This document shows, in pieces, positions 1-6,593 of a stretch of DNA of 8,246 nt. The position numbers and the translations under genes were made by a program. How positions within the stretch are numbered: position 1 is the stretch's first letter; the number at the start of each line of letters is the position of its first letter. The stretch is from Thermohalobaculum sp039030715 (GTDB lineage Bacteria > Pseudomonadota > Alphaproteobacteria > Rhodobacterales > Rhodobacteraceae): NCBI GenBank assembly GCA_039030715.1, contig JBCCDU010000124.1, positions 1 through 8,246 of the forward strand, given 5' to 3'. Below the pieces are notes generated by a model. It was not told the origin of the DNA. It was given only the letters and a program-made list of their open reading frames with translations, and searched no databases.

Positions 1-68
1 TCAGCGTGGGCCGCGACAGCGGCAGTGATCGCCAGCGCAGCGCCGGCCAGGACAGAACGGATTTTCAT
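1..68 (-). CDS. N-terminus of an exported protein (signal peptide only)
   Basis: The ATG is at 68-66 and the gene runs off the left edge, so only about 22 residues are visible. They begin MKIRSVLAGAALAITAAVAA and end in AHA. This is a classic Sec signal peptide: a basic n-region (K2, R4), a long Ala/Leu/Ile/Val hydrophobic core and an AxA-type signal peptidase I site. A purine-rich ribosome binding site (GGGGGAA) lies just upstream at about 73-79, which supports this start. The mature protein is probably periplasmic or secreted, but nothing visible says what it does. It points the same way as the DUF1612-type gene upstream but is 236 bp away, so it probably has its own promoter. Confidence 0.7.
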   Translation of the reverse strand, partial: MKIRSVLAGAALAITAAVAAHA

Positions 69-304
69 GGTGATTCCCCCATTTTGAAATTCGTTCGGAT
101 GATTTCTGGGGAATGAAACGTTCAGGTGACAGGCAGATGACGTTTCTGTTTCAACTGACGGGCAGCATAGCACCAAATTTCGCGTATGACTTTTTAAATA
201 TCGCCTGTCCGGTCTCGCGTTGCATCGCTTGCCCACAAAGGTTCAGTGCCAGCGCCTCAATTGAACAAAATGAATTAGACCGCTCTTTCATATGTCGTGA
301 CACA
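69..304. other. Intergenic region, no gene seen
   Basis: This 236-bp stretch separates the end of the interrupted DNA-binding gene from the signal-peptide gene. It is more AT-rich than its surroundings, as expected for a promoter region. The only structure I see is a weak inverted repeat with 7-bp arms (GAAACGT at 115-121 and ACGTTTC at 140-146), which could be an operator or a weak hairpin. I see no convincing -35/-10 pair, RNA gene or terminator with a T-run. Confidence 0.4.
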
Positions 305-1306
305 TCATCTGTCTTGAGTCTTCCACATGCGATACCGCCCCTGCCCCGTGACTTCGCAGATCAAACCGCTTGCCTCCATCCAAGCGAGATTACGCTGAAC
401 GGCGGCGCGACTGGCTCCAGTCATCGCCTCAGCCATTGGGGCGGAGACCAGGGGCCATTGAGAGAAAGCTCTTCGCAAGGCAACCGGCGTGCGGCCAGAC
501 AATTGCGCCATGACGTTTTCTGCCTGACCGGCCCACGCTTCAATATCGTCAAGCGTTCGCATCGCCGTTAGAATTGCGCTGTTCATCCCATCCAACCAGC
601 GTGCCAAGCGTTCGGTTGGCAAACCCGAGACACGCAGCCCCCCTGCCCCGCCCATAGCCAGCGGTGCAAAGACGGCGCCGCTTCCGTCGCTGGCCGCGAT
701 CCTGGACGCGGTGACGGCGGCTTCGATCTGGCCGCCGTGCTGTCCGAGGCCGGCCAGGTTCCAGAGATGAAAGCCCATGCAAGCCCGCGTGATTGGGTGG
801 AGCTCGGCTGCTGCAGCCATTACGTCCAACCATCCGCCCGCGCGATCTTCGAAACGCTCAGTGCTGTCGTCAATGTTCTCGGGATCGCGGCGATCCAGGA
901 AGGCGGCCAAGTCAGCCTTCGGTCCGGGACCGCCTGTCAGCCGCCGAACAGCCCATCCAACCCTTGCCAGCGCATTTGGGTCATCCTGTGCACCCGACAG
1001 CCGCATCGATATCCAAAGCGCCAGACGATCAGAACTCACCCGATCCGCTGCGAACCAGCTGAGGTCCGCTGCCTCGATAAGTGCGAGGCGATGTCGCCAA
1101 CCTTCCGGGCCGCGCAGCAGCCTGTCATCCAGAGCACCCAGGCGTCCAGCCACTCTTGCCAGTCGCGCAGCGTGAACGCCTTCTGCCTTTGCCCAGTCTT
1201 CGATGACAGCAGTGTCGGGCGGTTCTGCCCGTGGTCCGGGAGGCAAATCATCTGGTTCTTCTTCGAATGGTTCCGGCAGAAACCAGTGTCGCATTTTCTT
1301 CACCAT
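305..1306 (-). CDS. DUF1612/HTH-type DNA-binding protein, C-terminal part, 5' end replaced by the transposon end
   Basis: This is an open frame of 333 codons on the minus strand. Its first seven residues (MVKKMRH, 1306-1286) are encoded by the left transposon terminal repeat. The native gene starts at the following Trp and continues for 325 more residues. The true N-terminus (31 residues) lies at 7846-7938 beyond the right end of the transposon, and the rejoined protein would be about 356 residues. The last 45 residues look like a helix-turn-helix or winged helix (AMTGASRAAVQRNLAWMEAS) followed by a wing ending ...TGQGRYRMW. From memory this resembles the C-terminus of DUF1612/HTH proteins of the RHE_PE00001 kind in rhizobial plasmids, but the Fic-like N-terminal part of those proteins is absent. 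The cellular role is unknown; regulation or plasmid biology is plausible. The fragment could still be translated from the transposon-supplied ATG, although no clear ribosome binding site precedes it. The family call is tentative; the disruption is well supported. Confidence 0.6.
   Translation of the reverse strand: MVKKMRHWFLPEPFEEEPDDLPPGPRAEPPDTAVIEDWAKAEGVHAARLARVAGRLGALDDRLLRGPEGWRHRLALIEAADLSWFAADRVSSDRLALWISMRLSGAQDDPNALARVGWAVRRLTGGPGPKADLAAFLDRRDPENIDDSTERFEDRAGGWLDVMAAAAELHPITRACMGFHLWNLAGLGQHGGQIEAAVTASRIAASDGSGAVFAPLAMGGAGGLRVSGLPTERLARWLDGMNSAILTAMRTLDDIEAWAGQAENVMAQLSGRTPVALRRAFSQWPLVSAPMAEAMTGASRAAVQRNLAWMEASGLICEVTGQGRYRMWKTQDR
1283..1286. repeat. Target site duplication, left copy (CCAG)
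   Basis: CCAG directly precedes the left end and is repeated directly after the right end at 7846-7849. If the last A of the right end is counted as target DNA, the match extends to ACCAG (1282-1286 and 7845-7849). That gives the 5 bp usual for Tn5053-type transposition. Confidence 0.75.
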
Positions 1307-1310
1307 TTCA
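1287..1310 (+). repeat. Left terminal inverted repeat of the transposon
   Basis: The repeat begins TGTCGCATTT, then continues through TTC and ends ATTTCA. It matches the right end at 20 of 24 positions, with mismatches at 11, 12, 16 and 18. TGTC is also how Tn5053/Tn402 ends begin. It also encodes, on the minus strand, the ATG now opening the truncated DNA-binding gene. Confidence 0.88.
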
Positions 1311-1401
1311 GCGCATGATTATTACGTGATTTCTGGAAGATACCGCGATATCGCACACCATTTTTCAGCTAAGGGCTTCAATTTTGGTTCCCTATTTCAG
1401 C
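1299..1401 (+). repeat. Three repeats in the transposon left end, probable TniA binding sites
   Basis: A motif of the form TTCnCnATTTCAGC occurs at 1299-1312 (part of the terminal repeat) and 1388-1401. A related copy with two extra T's (CACCATTTTTCAGC) lies at 1356-1369, preceded by TATCGCA, a near copy of the terminal TGTCGCA. The right end carries TTCCCGATTTCA at 7833-7822 on the minus strand and another ATTTCA at 7788-7783. TniA/TnsB-type transposases are known to bind several short repeats inside each end. The assignment rests on pattern alone. Confidence 0.55.
1345..1354. promoter_or_regulatory. 10-bp perfect palindrome upstream of tniA
   Basis: GCGATATCGC lies in the 168 bp between the left end and the tniA start. 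It could be an operator for the tni operon or part of a transposase site. The tniA promoter should be in this stretch, but I see no clear -35/-10 pair. Confidence 0.25.
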
Positions 1402-1454
1402 AACAGGCCGCCCTGTTGGCGCACGGCCGAGCCGGTCTCGAAAGCGTCATATCG

Positions 1455-3089
1455 ATGACGTCCGGCGGAGGGTATGCTTCGGATGAAGCGTGGACCAAGG
1501 CAACGCGTATCGCGCGTGAGCTGGACCGAGTTCTTGACGGAGCGGCGCCCGTGCGTGAGGCCGTGGTGCGCGCGGCATCCGAGCTGCGGCTCTCGACACG
1601 CCAAGTCTACAACTATCTGGCGCGGTATCGGGAAGAGCGCAGGGTATCGTCCCTGCTGCCGCGAACGAGTGGAACAAGGAAACCAAGGATCAGCCCCGCG
1701 GTCGAGAGCATCATTGCGATGACCCTGCGGGAGATGTGGCTGCGCCCTGAGCAGCCGGACCTTACACCAATCGTTGAAGAGATCCGCGCTCGCTGCGCAG
1801 AGGAAGGGCACACTCCGCCCGCCTATGTCACTGTCGCCCGGCGCATTCCCACCCTGTTCGCCCCGGAAGAAATTGCCCGTCGCCGCCTGTCAGATGGTAA
1901 ACACCTGCACCGGCTGAAGGCGCGACCGGGCTACATCCGGGCTAACCACGCGCTCGACGTTGTCCAGATCGATCACACGCCGGCAGACATCCAGTTTGTC
2001 GAGGTGATTGATGACCACGGTGTCTTCGTCGGGCGGCCCTACCTGACCATCGCTGCAGATGTGGCCACGAGCGCGATCATCGGCTTCTGCCTGACCCTCG
2101 AGCGGCCGTCACGACTGTCTGTCGCGCTTTGTCTGGCGCACGCGATGTGCTGCAAGATTGACTGGCTGGCAGAACGCGGCATCGATCATGCCTGGCCGAT
2201 GCATGGTCGCCCGAAGCAGATCGTCGTCGATTCCGCCAAGGAATTCCAAAGCAGCACCTTCAGCAGAGGATGCGCGGACTATGGCATCGCCATACGCATG
2301 CGGAACAAGGGCACCGTGCATCGGGGCGGAGTCGTGGAACGCCTGCTTGGGAAAGTGAACACCGCGCTACGCGCCTTGCCCGGCAAGACGGGGCGTTCCA
2401 TCGCGGATCGGGGCGACTATGCCTCGGAAGCGCGGGCACGGCTCAGCTTCGCGGATCTTGAACGCTGCATCGCGCTCGCGATCATCGACCACAACCTGAG
2501 CCAGAATGCGCGCAGGCTGACCGTTCCGGCGAAAGAGTGGGAAGATCGGTTCCAGCCGAAGGACCGACCGATCGATGCACCTGTCGATGTGCTGCTCAAT
2601 TTCCTGCCACGCAAGACGCGGAAGATTTCACCTCAGGGCATCAGTCTCTTCGCCATCGACTATTTCGAGCCCTGGCTTGGCCCGCTGGTTGCGCGTCGTG
2701 ACCGGCTGGAGCCGCTCGATCTGTGCTATGATCCTCGCGACATCAGCCATGTCTACGTCAAGGATCCGGATACGCAGGCCTGGCGGCCGGTCAGGCGACG
2801 GGACGGACTGGCCGAGCCGATCACGCTTTGGCAGCACCAGGCGGATCGACAGCAGCGGCGTGAAATCCAGCGGCGCCCTGTGCAGGAGGCATCAGCCATC
2901 CGACGCGAAATCGCAGCCACTGCTGCCGCCGCCAAAACCCCCAAAAGCCGGTTGAAGGAGATGACCCGCGCCCGGCATGCCACCGAGGCAAAGAAGCCTT
3001 ATGCCGACTTCGCCGCGCCTTCCGTCCCGACCCAAGAAAAGCTCGACCCGGATCGCCCTCGGCGGGTCTTCCCTGTCGAGGATTGGTAG
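1455..3089 (+). CDS. tniA: TniA: DDE-type transposase (Mu/TnsB family)
   Basis: TniA cuts and joins the transposon ends to target DNA. It acts with the ATPase TniB and the targeting protein TniQ. From the ATG at 1455 it is 544 residues, close to the usual length of about 560. The frame stays open upstream to 1203, but that part crosses the transposon end and is rejected. The N-terminal 70 residues hold a helix-turn-helix (ELRLSTRQVYNYLARYREER). The integrase-like core follows with the triad D173 (in VQIDHT), D259 (in IVVDSAKEF) and E295 (in VVERLLG), which gives the characteristic D-35-E spacing. A Mu-type beta-barrel region and a basic C-terminal tail rich in Lys, Arg and Pro follow. The stop is one base before the tniB start, so the genes are co-transcribed. 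A weak ribosome binding site leaves the exact start uncertain. The protein appears intact. Confidence 0.9.
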   Translation: MTSGGGYASDEAWTKATRIARELDRVLDGAAPVREAVVRAASELRLSTRQVYNYLARYREERRVSSLLPRTSGTRKPRISPAVESIIAMTLREMWLRPEQPDLTPIVEEIRARCAEEGHTPPAYVTVARRIPTLFAPEEIARRRLSDGKHLHRLKARPGYIRANHALDVVQIDHTPADIQFVEVIDDHGVFVGRPYLTIAADVATSAIIGFCLTLERPSRLSVALCLAHAMCCKIDWLAERGIDHAWPMHGRPKQIVVDSAKEFQSSTFSRGCADYGIAIRMRNKGTVHRGGVVERLLGKVNTALRALPGKTGRSIADRGDYASEARARLSFADLERCIALAIIDHNLSQNARRLTVPAKEWEDRFQPKDRPIDAPVDVLLNFLPRKTRKISPQGISLFAIDYFEPWLGPLVARRDRLEPLDLCYDPRDISHVYVKDPDTQAWRPVRRRDGLAEPITLWQHQADRQQRREIQRRPVQEASAIRREIAATAAAAKTPKSRLKEMTRARHATEAKKPYADFAAPSVPTQEKLDPDRPRRVFPVEDW

Positions 3090-3090
3090 G

Positions 3091-3972
3091 GTGCCGGATC
3101 ACCTCATGCCCGCCATAATCCCGCTCTTGCAGGCCGATGACGCAGTGCGGATCGCCCATGTTCGCGCGCCGCGCTGGATCAGCCATCCGGCCGCCGGCGC
3201 GGCGCATGACGCGATGCGACTGCTGCTTGAGCGACCGCCATCGCTGCGCCCACGCGGTTTGCTGCTTGCCGGTCCCTACCATAACGGCAAGACCATGATC
3301 GCCGAACGCTTCGCCGTCGAACATCTGCGTGCCGCCGACCAGCAAAAGGTGTGGGTGATCCAGACCCGGGAAGGTGCAGGGCTGTCGCATTTCTATGCCA
3401 GCATCCTGTCCGGATTGCGCGCGCCACAAGCCGCGGGCTGGCGCAGCCTGTCCCGCGCCGGCGATCAGGTCGATCATCTTCTGGAGCGCCTGAAGCCGCG
3501 CCTTTTGATCTTCGACGAGTTCCACAGCGCATTGCGCGGGCGGCGCCAGGATGTGAAGGCCATCTTCTCGTTCTTGCGGCGGATCGCACGGGTGCATGAC
3601 ATCTCACCCGTCCTTGTCGGCGAAATCGCGATCTACGATGCGGTGCATGACACCGACGAAATGGGCTCACGTTTCGATACGATCCCCATTCCACGATGGG
3701 CGTATGACGAGGAATTCGCGACGCTTCTCGACAGCCTGGAAGCCAGTCTGCCGCTCGCCGAAGCCTCGGATCTGTCGCGCGAACCCTTGGCGAAGATCCT
3801 CCACGATTTGTCGGAGGGGCTGATCGGCGAGGTTGTCGAGATCGTCACCCGGGCCGCAGTTGCGGCAATCTCGCGCGGTGAGGACCGGATCACGGGCGCA
3901 ACCCTGTCGGACCTTGGCTATGTGCCTCTCTCGAGGCGCCGTAATTCCGCTTTGCGTCACGAGATGACATGA
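3091..3972 (+). CDS. tniB: TniB: AAA+ ATPase, transposition regulator
   Basis: TniB is the ATP-binding partner of TniA, equivalent to TnsC and MuB. It binds target DNA and activates the transposase. From the GTG at 3091 it is 293 residues. GAGGA at 3078-3082, eight bases upstream, supports this start over the ATG at 3106 and over longer open-frame starts inside tniA. The N-terminal stretch RIAHVRAPRWISHPAA matches the family entry segment before the ATPase core. Walker A is GPYHNGKT (61-68) and Walker B is LLIFDEFH with D142 and E143. A later segment, DEMGSRFDTIPIPRWAYDEE, resembles the conserved region after the sensor in TniB proteins. It starts one base after tniA and overlaps tniQ by four bases (ATGA), typical of translational coupling. 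No lesions are visible. Confidence 0.92.
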   Translation: MPDHLMPAIIPLLQADDAVRIAHVRAPRWISHPAAGAAHDAMRLLLERPPSLRPRGLLLAGPYHNGKTMIAERFAVEHLRAADQQKVWVIQTREGAGLSHFYASILSGLRAPQAAGWRSLSRAGDQVDHLLERLKPRLLIFDEFHSALRGRRQDVKAIFSFLRRIARVHDISPVLVGEIAIYDAVHDTDEMGSRFDTIPIPRWAYDEEFATLLDSLEASLPLAEASDLSREPLAKILHDLSEGLIGEVVEIVTRAAVAAISRGEDRITGATLSDLGYVPLSRRRNSALRHEMT

Positions 3973-4979
3973 GGTTTGGGCCGACCGGGATCTCCGTGAC
4001 GCCTGCAGAGCGGTATGAAAGTGCGGCGGGAAACCGTTGGCCCGTGAGCATTATGCCCGCACCAGGTGAACTTCTGTCGAGTTGGCTGCACCGCCTCGCC
4101 TACGCAAACGGCATACCTCCGCGCTATTTTGGTGCGCTTCTCGGAGCGCCAGGTGAGAACTGGTCGGCGCGGCTTGATCGGGCGTTGCCCGATCGCATCC
4201 TGCTGGTTTTGGGAGAGCATACCCACAAACCCCTGGAAGACATCGCGGCTCTGACGATTGCTCCCGACGCTTTGGCCCGGCTGCGTTTGCCCCTGCGGCC
4301 AGGGTCTCAGCAGACCTGCGCACCAAGGACGCAGGCGACTTGGCTGCAATTCTGCCCGGCCTGTCTGGCGGAAGACGAAACGCCTTTTTTTCGCCGAGGC
4401 TGGAGCTTGGCGACACGCCTTTCTTGCTTTCGCCACGGCTGCCGACTTCGAGACCGGTGCCCATCCTGCGGACACGGCTTGGCTCCGTTCAGCCAGAAGC
4501 GTCTTGTGCCGCATCAGATCTGCGCCTCGTGCGGCGCGGCGCTCTGCAAACGCACCCGTCCCGCCGCCGCTGGCGCTCGACACCTTGAGCGCCTGATCGA
4601 CGATCTGCTTCGCCTGCATGCAGCAGGGCATCGAATGGCAGAGGGGCGATCACTACCGGACTTGCTTGGATCAGCCTGCTTTCAATTTGGTCGACGGCCA
4701 ATGTCCATCGCGCGCCTCCCCCATCGGGATCGCTATCAGCTGTTTCAGCAATTGGCGGAAGGGCGGTCGACGCCGTTCGGAAAGAGAAGAAGTCCCGCGA
4801 TCTCTTATTGGAAACGCGTCATTCAGGCTGCGCCAACTTGGAGCGGTCTGGTCACATCATTCAGCGATGCCGTCCTGCCTCGGCCCAAAGCTGGGCCTTG
4901 CCCCACCACCGCTGGCCCGGATTTGGCAGATCTCGTTCAAGCGGCCGCGCGGCTTCATCAGACGCGGCAGGCGCTTTGA
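3969..4979 (+). CDS. tniQ: TniQ family target-selection protein with zinc fingers
   Basis: TniQ proteins connect the transposition complex to its target. TnsD of Tn7 and TniQ of CRISPR-associated transposons are relatives. This one is 336 residues, shorter than the roughly 400 of Tn5053 TniQ. The N-terminal domain contains PAPGELLSSWLHRLAYANG, the standard TniQ opening. A zinc-binding array follows: C129-P-A-C132, C153-F-R-H156-G-C158, C164-P-S-C167 and C185-A-S-C188, with a further C193. The C-terminal part (about 200-336) is Arg- and Ala-rich and lacks a motif I can name; it may bind DNA or a target-associated protein. The start overlaps the tniB stop by four bases. The gene ends 16 bp from the convergent scpB stop, with no terminator-like hairpin between them, so transcripts from the two sides probably overlap. 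Confidence 0.9.
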   Translation: MRFGPTGISVTPAERYESAAGNRWPVSIMPAPGELLSSWLHRLAYANGIPPRYFGALLGAPGENWSARLDRALPDRILLVLGEHTHKPLEDIAALTIAPDALARLRLPLRPGSQQTCAPRTQATWLQFCPACLAEDETPFFRRGWSLATRLSCFRHGCRLRDRCPSCGHGLAPFSQKRLVPHQICASCGAALCKRTRPAAAGARHLERLIDDLLRLHAAGHRMAEGRSLPDLLGSACFQFGRRPMSIARLPHRDRYQLFQQLAEGRSTPFGKRRSPAISYWKRVIQAAPTWSGLVTSFSDAVLPRPKAGPCPTTAGPDLADLVQAAARLHQTRQAL

Positions 4980-4995
4980 GGGTCCGAGGCGGGTT

Positions 4996-5592
4996 TCAGG
5001 CGCGTGCGGCCAACCCGGCGTCATTCAGCTGTTCAGGTTCTGGCAGGTCGCGCAAGCTCTCCATCCCAAAAGCCGCGAGGAACGCGTCTGTGGTCACGAA
5101 GGTATAGGGGGCACCACGACGCGGCGCGCGCGGCCCAGTTCCGATCAGACCGTGTGCATGCAGCCGCCCGATCAGGTCCCGGCTGATCTCTTTGCCGAAG
5201 ATATCCTTCAGCCCGTCGCGGGTGATCGGCTGGTGGTAGGCGATGGCCGCCAAAATCGCGACGTCGAACTCGTTCAGGTCCAGCAACTGGTCCCCTACAT
5301 CCGCTGCGGCGCGGATCGCAGGCGCGTAAACAGGCCGCGTCCGGAACATCCAGCCGCCAGCAACTTGGGTGATCTCGAACGCCCGCCCTTCCAGATCGGC
5401 GGCAAGATCCTCGATCAGCAGATCAACCGAGGCCGCCTGCCCCACTATGCGCGCCAGATCCTCGCGCGGTACAGGCGAGGCAGAGGCAAACAGCACCGCC
5501 TCGATCCGGCGCATCCATTCCCGCCAGCGCAACTCCGGTTGCAGGTCGGATAGTTCGCGGTCAAGCTCGGGTTCGGTGCGATCCTTTGCCAT
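4996..5592 (-). CDS. scpB: ScpB-like winged-helix protein (orphan SMC-kleisin accessory subunit)
   Basis: Chromosomal ScpB is a dimeric double winged-helix protein that binds the kleisin ScpA in the SMC condensin complex. This copy is 198 residues. Hallmarks include RIEAVLFASASPVPREDLAR (first winged helix), VAGGWMFRTRPVYAPAIR, then AILAAIAYHQPITRDGLKDI (second winged helix) and a terminal TTDAFLAAFGMESLRDLPEP, all matching the ScpB pattern. An N-terminal extension of about 25 charged residues precedes the core. Neither ScpA nor SMC is nearby. It starts two bases after the DUF1403 stop, so the two are co-translated. Being inside a transposon and next to a recombinase, it more likely serves an element-specific DNA-architecture role, or recruits host SMC, than general chromosome segregation. 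The family call is firm; the role is inferred. Confidence 0.85.
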   Translation of the reverse strand: MAKDRTEPELDRELSDLQPELRWREWMRRIEAVLFASASPVPREDLARIVGQAASVDLLIEDLAADLEGRAFEITQVAGGWMFRTRPVYAPAIRAAADVGDQLLDLNEFDVAILAAIAYHQPITRDGLKDIFGKEISRDLIGRLHAHGLIGTGPRAPRRGAPYTFVTTDAFLAAFGMESLRDLPEPEQLNDAGLAARA

Positions 5593-5594
5593 CG

Positions 5595-6479
5595 CTACAC
5601 CCCGTAGAGCCGGAAGGTGTCGCGGCCGGTCAGCTCGCTCACGGCGCCGAGGTCGACAAGCCGGTCACAGAGCCGCCGCGCCGCGCGGTCCGGCAAAGGC
5701 AAGGCACTGGGCGCCACGGCGTCCTGCGTCAGGAATATTTCCACCGCCGCCCTTGCCCCCTTGGCCCGAAGCTTTGGTGCAACCCCTTTCAAAAGCGCAG
5801 CCAGACGCGCGAGATCGACAGCCAGACGCGCGGCCTCGACCGCGGATGCGGTCACTGCGCGATGACAGGCTAGGCGCAAATCGTGGCCCCGCTTGCGCAG
5901 GTCGGCGCGTTTCAGGCCGGTAGCGATCAGAGGCACCAGATGGGTCCAGCCAAGCGCCTGGGCGAGGGCGGCATCCGCGAGGACCAGCGCTGCTTCGTCT
6001 GCACGTGGTGCCTCGCGCAGAACGGCTTCCAGCGCCATCGCGGCACGCGTCACCGGCGCTCCCTTCCCCGTATCGAGCCATGTAGCAATCTGGCCCAACT
6101 CCAGGATCGGCAAGGCTCGGCCCAGAGCCTTGATCGACACCGGCCGCTCCACCGCGCGCCGCCAGGCCAAGCAGGTTTCGCCGGCCGGTCCGGGAAGATC
6201 GCCCGGGCGCAGAAGGTGTACGGCGTCGCGCAGATCTCCTGCCCTCTCGGAACGCCCCGAAAACGCCACGCAAGCTTCGGCCGCCCGCAGCGCCAGCCGC
6301 TCCCGCAACAAGGCTTGGGGCACCTCAGCATGTCCCAGCACAAGATGCAGATGGTTCAGCGCCGCGCCCGACAAAAACGCAACATCTTCAAGGGTTTCAT
6401 CGCGCGCGGAGGTGACCCAGGCGGGCATCCGGGGTAGCGTGTCGAGGGCGCTGATGTGATCCGGTCGGGCAAATGTCAT
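5595..6479 (-). CDS. DUF1403 family protein
   Basis: This is a 294-residue protein of unknown function, which I recognise as DUF1403 from its layout. It has an Ala/Leu/Arg-rich all-helical body with SGAALNHLHLVLGHAEVPQA and RLALRAAEACVAFSGRSERA near the N-terminus. A conserved KLRAKGARAAVEIFLTQDA follows, then a C-terminal SALPLPDRAARRLCDRLVDL and a wing-like ELTGRDTFRLYG. The last 45 residues look like a winged helix, so DNA binding is likely. No enzyme motif, membrane segment or signal peptide is seen. It heads an operon with scpB (2-bp gap) and is divergent from the tyrosine recombinase, sharing a 114-bp region that holds a large palindrome. I infer a role as recombination accessory factor or regulator of that region. 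The ribosome binding site is weak. Confidence 0.8.
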   Translation of the reverse strand: MTFARPDHISALDTLPRMPAWVTSARDETLEDVAFLSGAALNHLHLVLGHAEVPQALLRERLALRAAEACVAFSGRSERAGDLRDAVHLLRPGDLPGPAGETCLAWRRAVERPVSIKALGRALPILELGQIATWLDTGKGAPVTRAAMALEAVLREAPRADEAALVLADAALAQALGWTHLVPLIATGLKRADLRKRGHDLRLACHRAVTASAVEAARLAVDLARLAALLKGVAPKLRAKGARAAVEIFLTQDAVAPSALPLPDRAARRLCDRLVDLGAVSELTGRDTFRLYGV

Positions 6480-6593
6480 GCACAGAGCCTACATTGGCAC
6501 GGCGCTTTCTGCTAGAAAATAGCACACTAACCGCCTCATCTTTGCATCTTCAATTACGTCCGATAACCTTGTGTTATCGGACGTAAAAATGAT
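6480..6593. promoter_or_regulatory. Divergent control region between DUF1403 and the recombinase
   Basis: This 114-bp AT-rich stretch must hold the promoters of both operons. It contains a 33-bp palindrome at 6554-6586 and a small inverted repeat, TGCTA-5-TAGCA, at 6510-6524. The repeat centres are 53 bp apart, roughly five helical turns. I could not assign confident -35/-10 boxes. A recombination site, an operator, or both, would explain the arrangement. Confidence 0.55.
6554..6586. repeat. Perfect 33-bp palindrome, candidate recombination core site or operator
   Basis: The left arm TTACGTCCGATAAC (6554-6567) and right arm GTTATCGGACGTAA (6573-6586) are perfect reverse complements around the 5-bp centre CTTGT. 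Tyrosine recombinases act on inverted arms of about 11-13 bp around a 6-8 bp spacer. Counting the inner arm bases as spacer, this site fits (for example 13-7-13). It ends 7 bp before the recombinase start codon. It lacks a T-run and has no gene before it, so it is not a terminator. No second copy was found in the window. Confidence 0.7.

Noticed and set aside
113..571. 152-codon plus-strand open frame at the left
   Set aside because: Mostly antisense to the DNA-binding gene, with a composition unlike a real protein and no homology recognised.
1203..1454. Open frame upstream of the tniA ATG, which would add 84 residues to TniA
   Set aside because: It crosses the transposon left end and overlaps the opposite-strand target gene. 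TniA family length and the helix-turn-helix position fit the ATG at 1455.
2977..3090. Longer start for TniB inside the end of tniA
   Set aside because: It would overlap tniA by over 100 bp with no family-like sequence; the GTG at 3091 has a well-placed ribosome binding site and follows the tniA stop.
4618..5553. 311-codon plus-strand open frame
   Set aside because: It runs antisense through scpB and in another frame of tniQ, with no recognisable domain; typical of high-GC shadow frames.
5883..6459. Plus-strand open frames opposite DUF1403
   Set aside because: Arg/Ser/Ala/Pro-rich shadow translations of a recognised gene.
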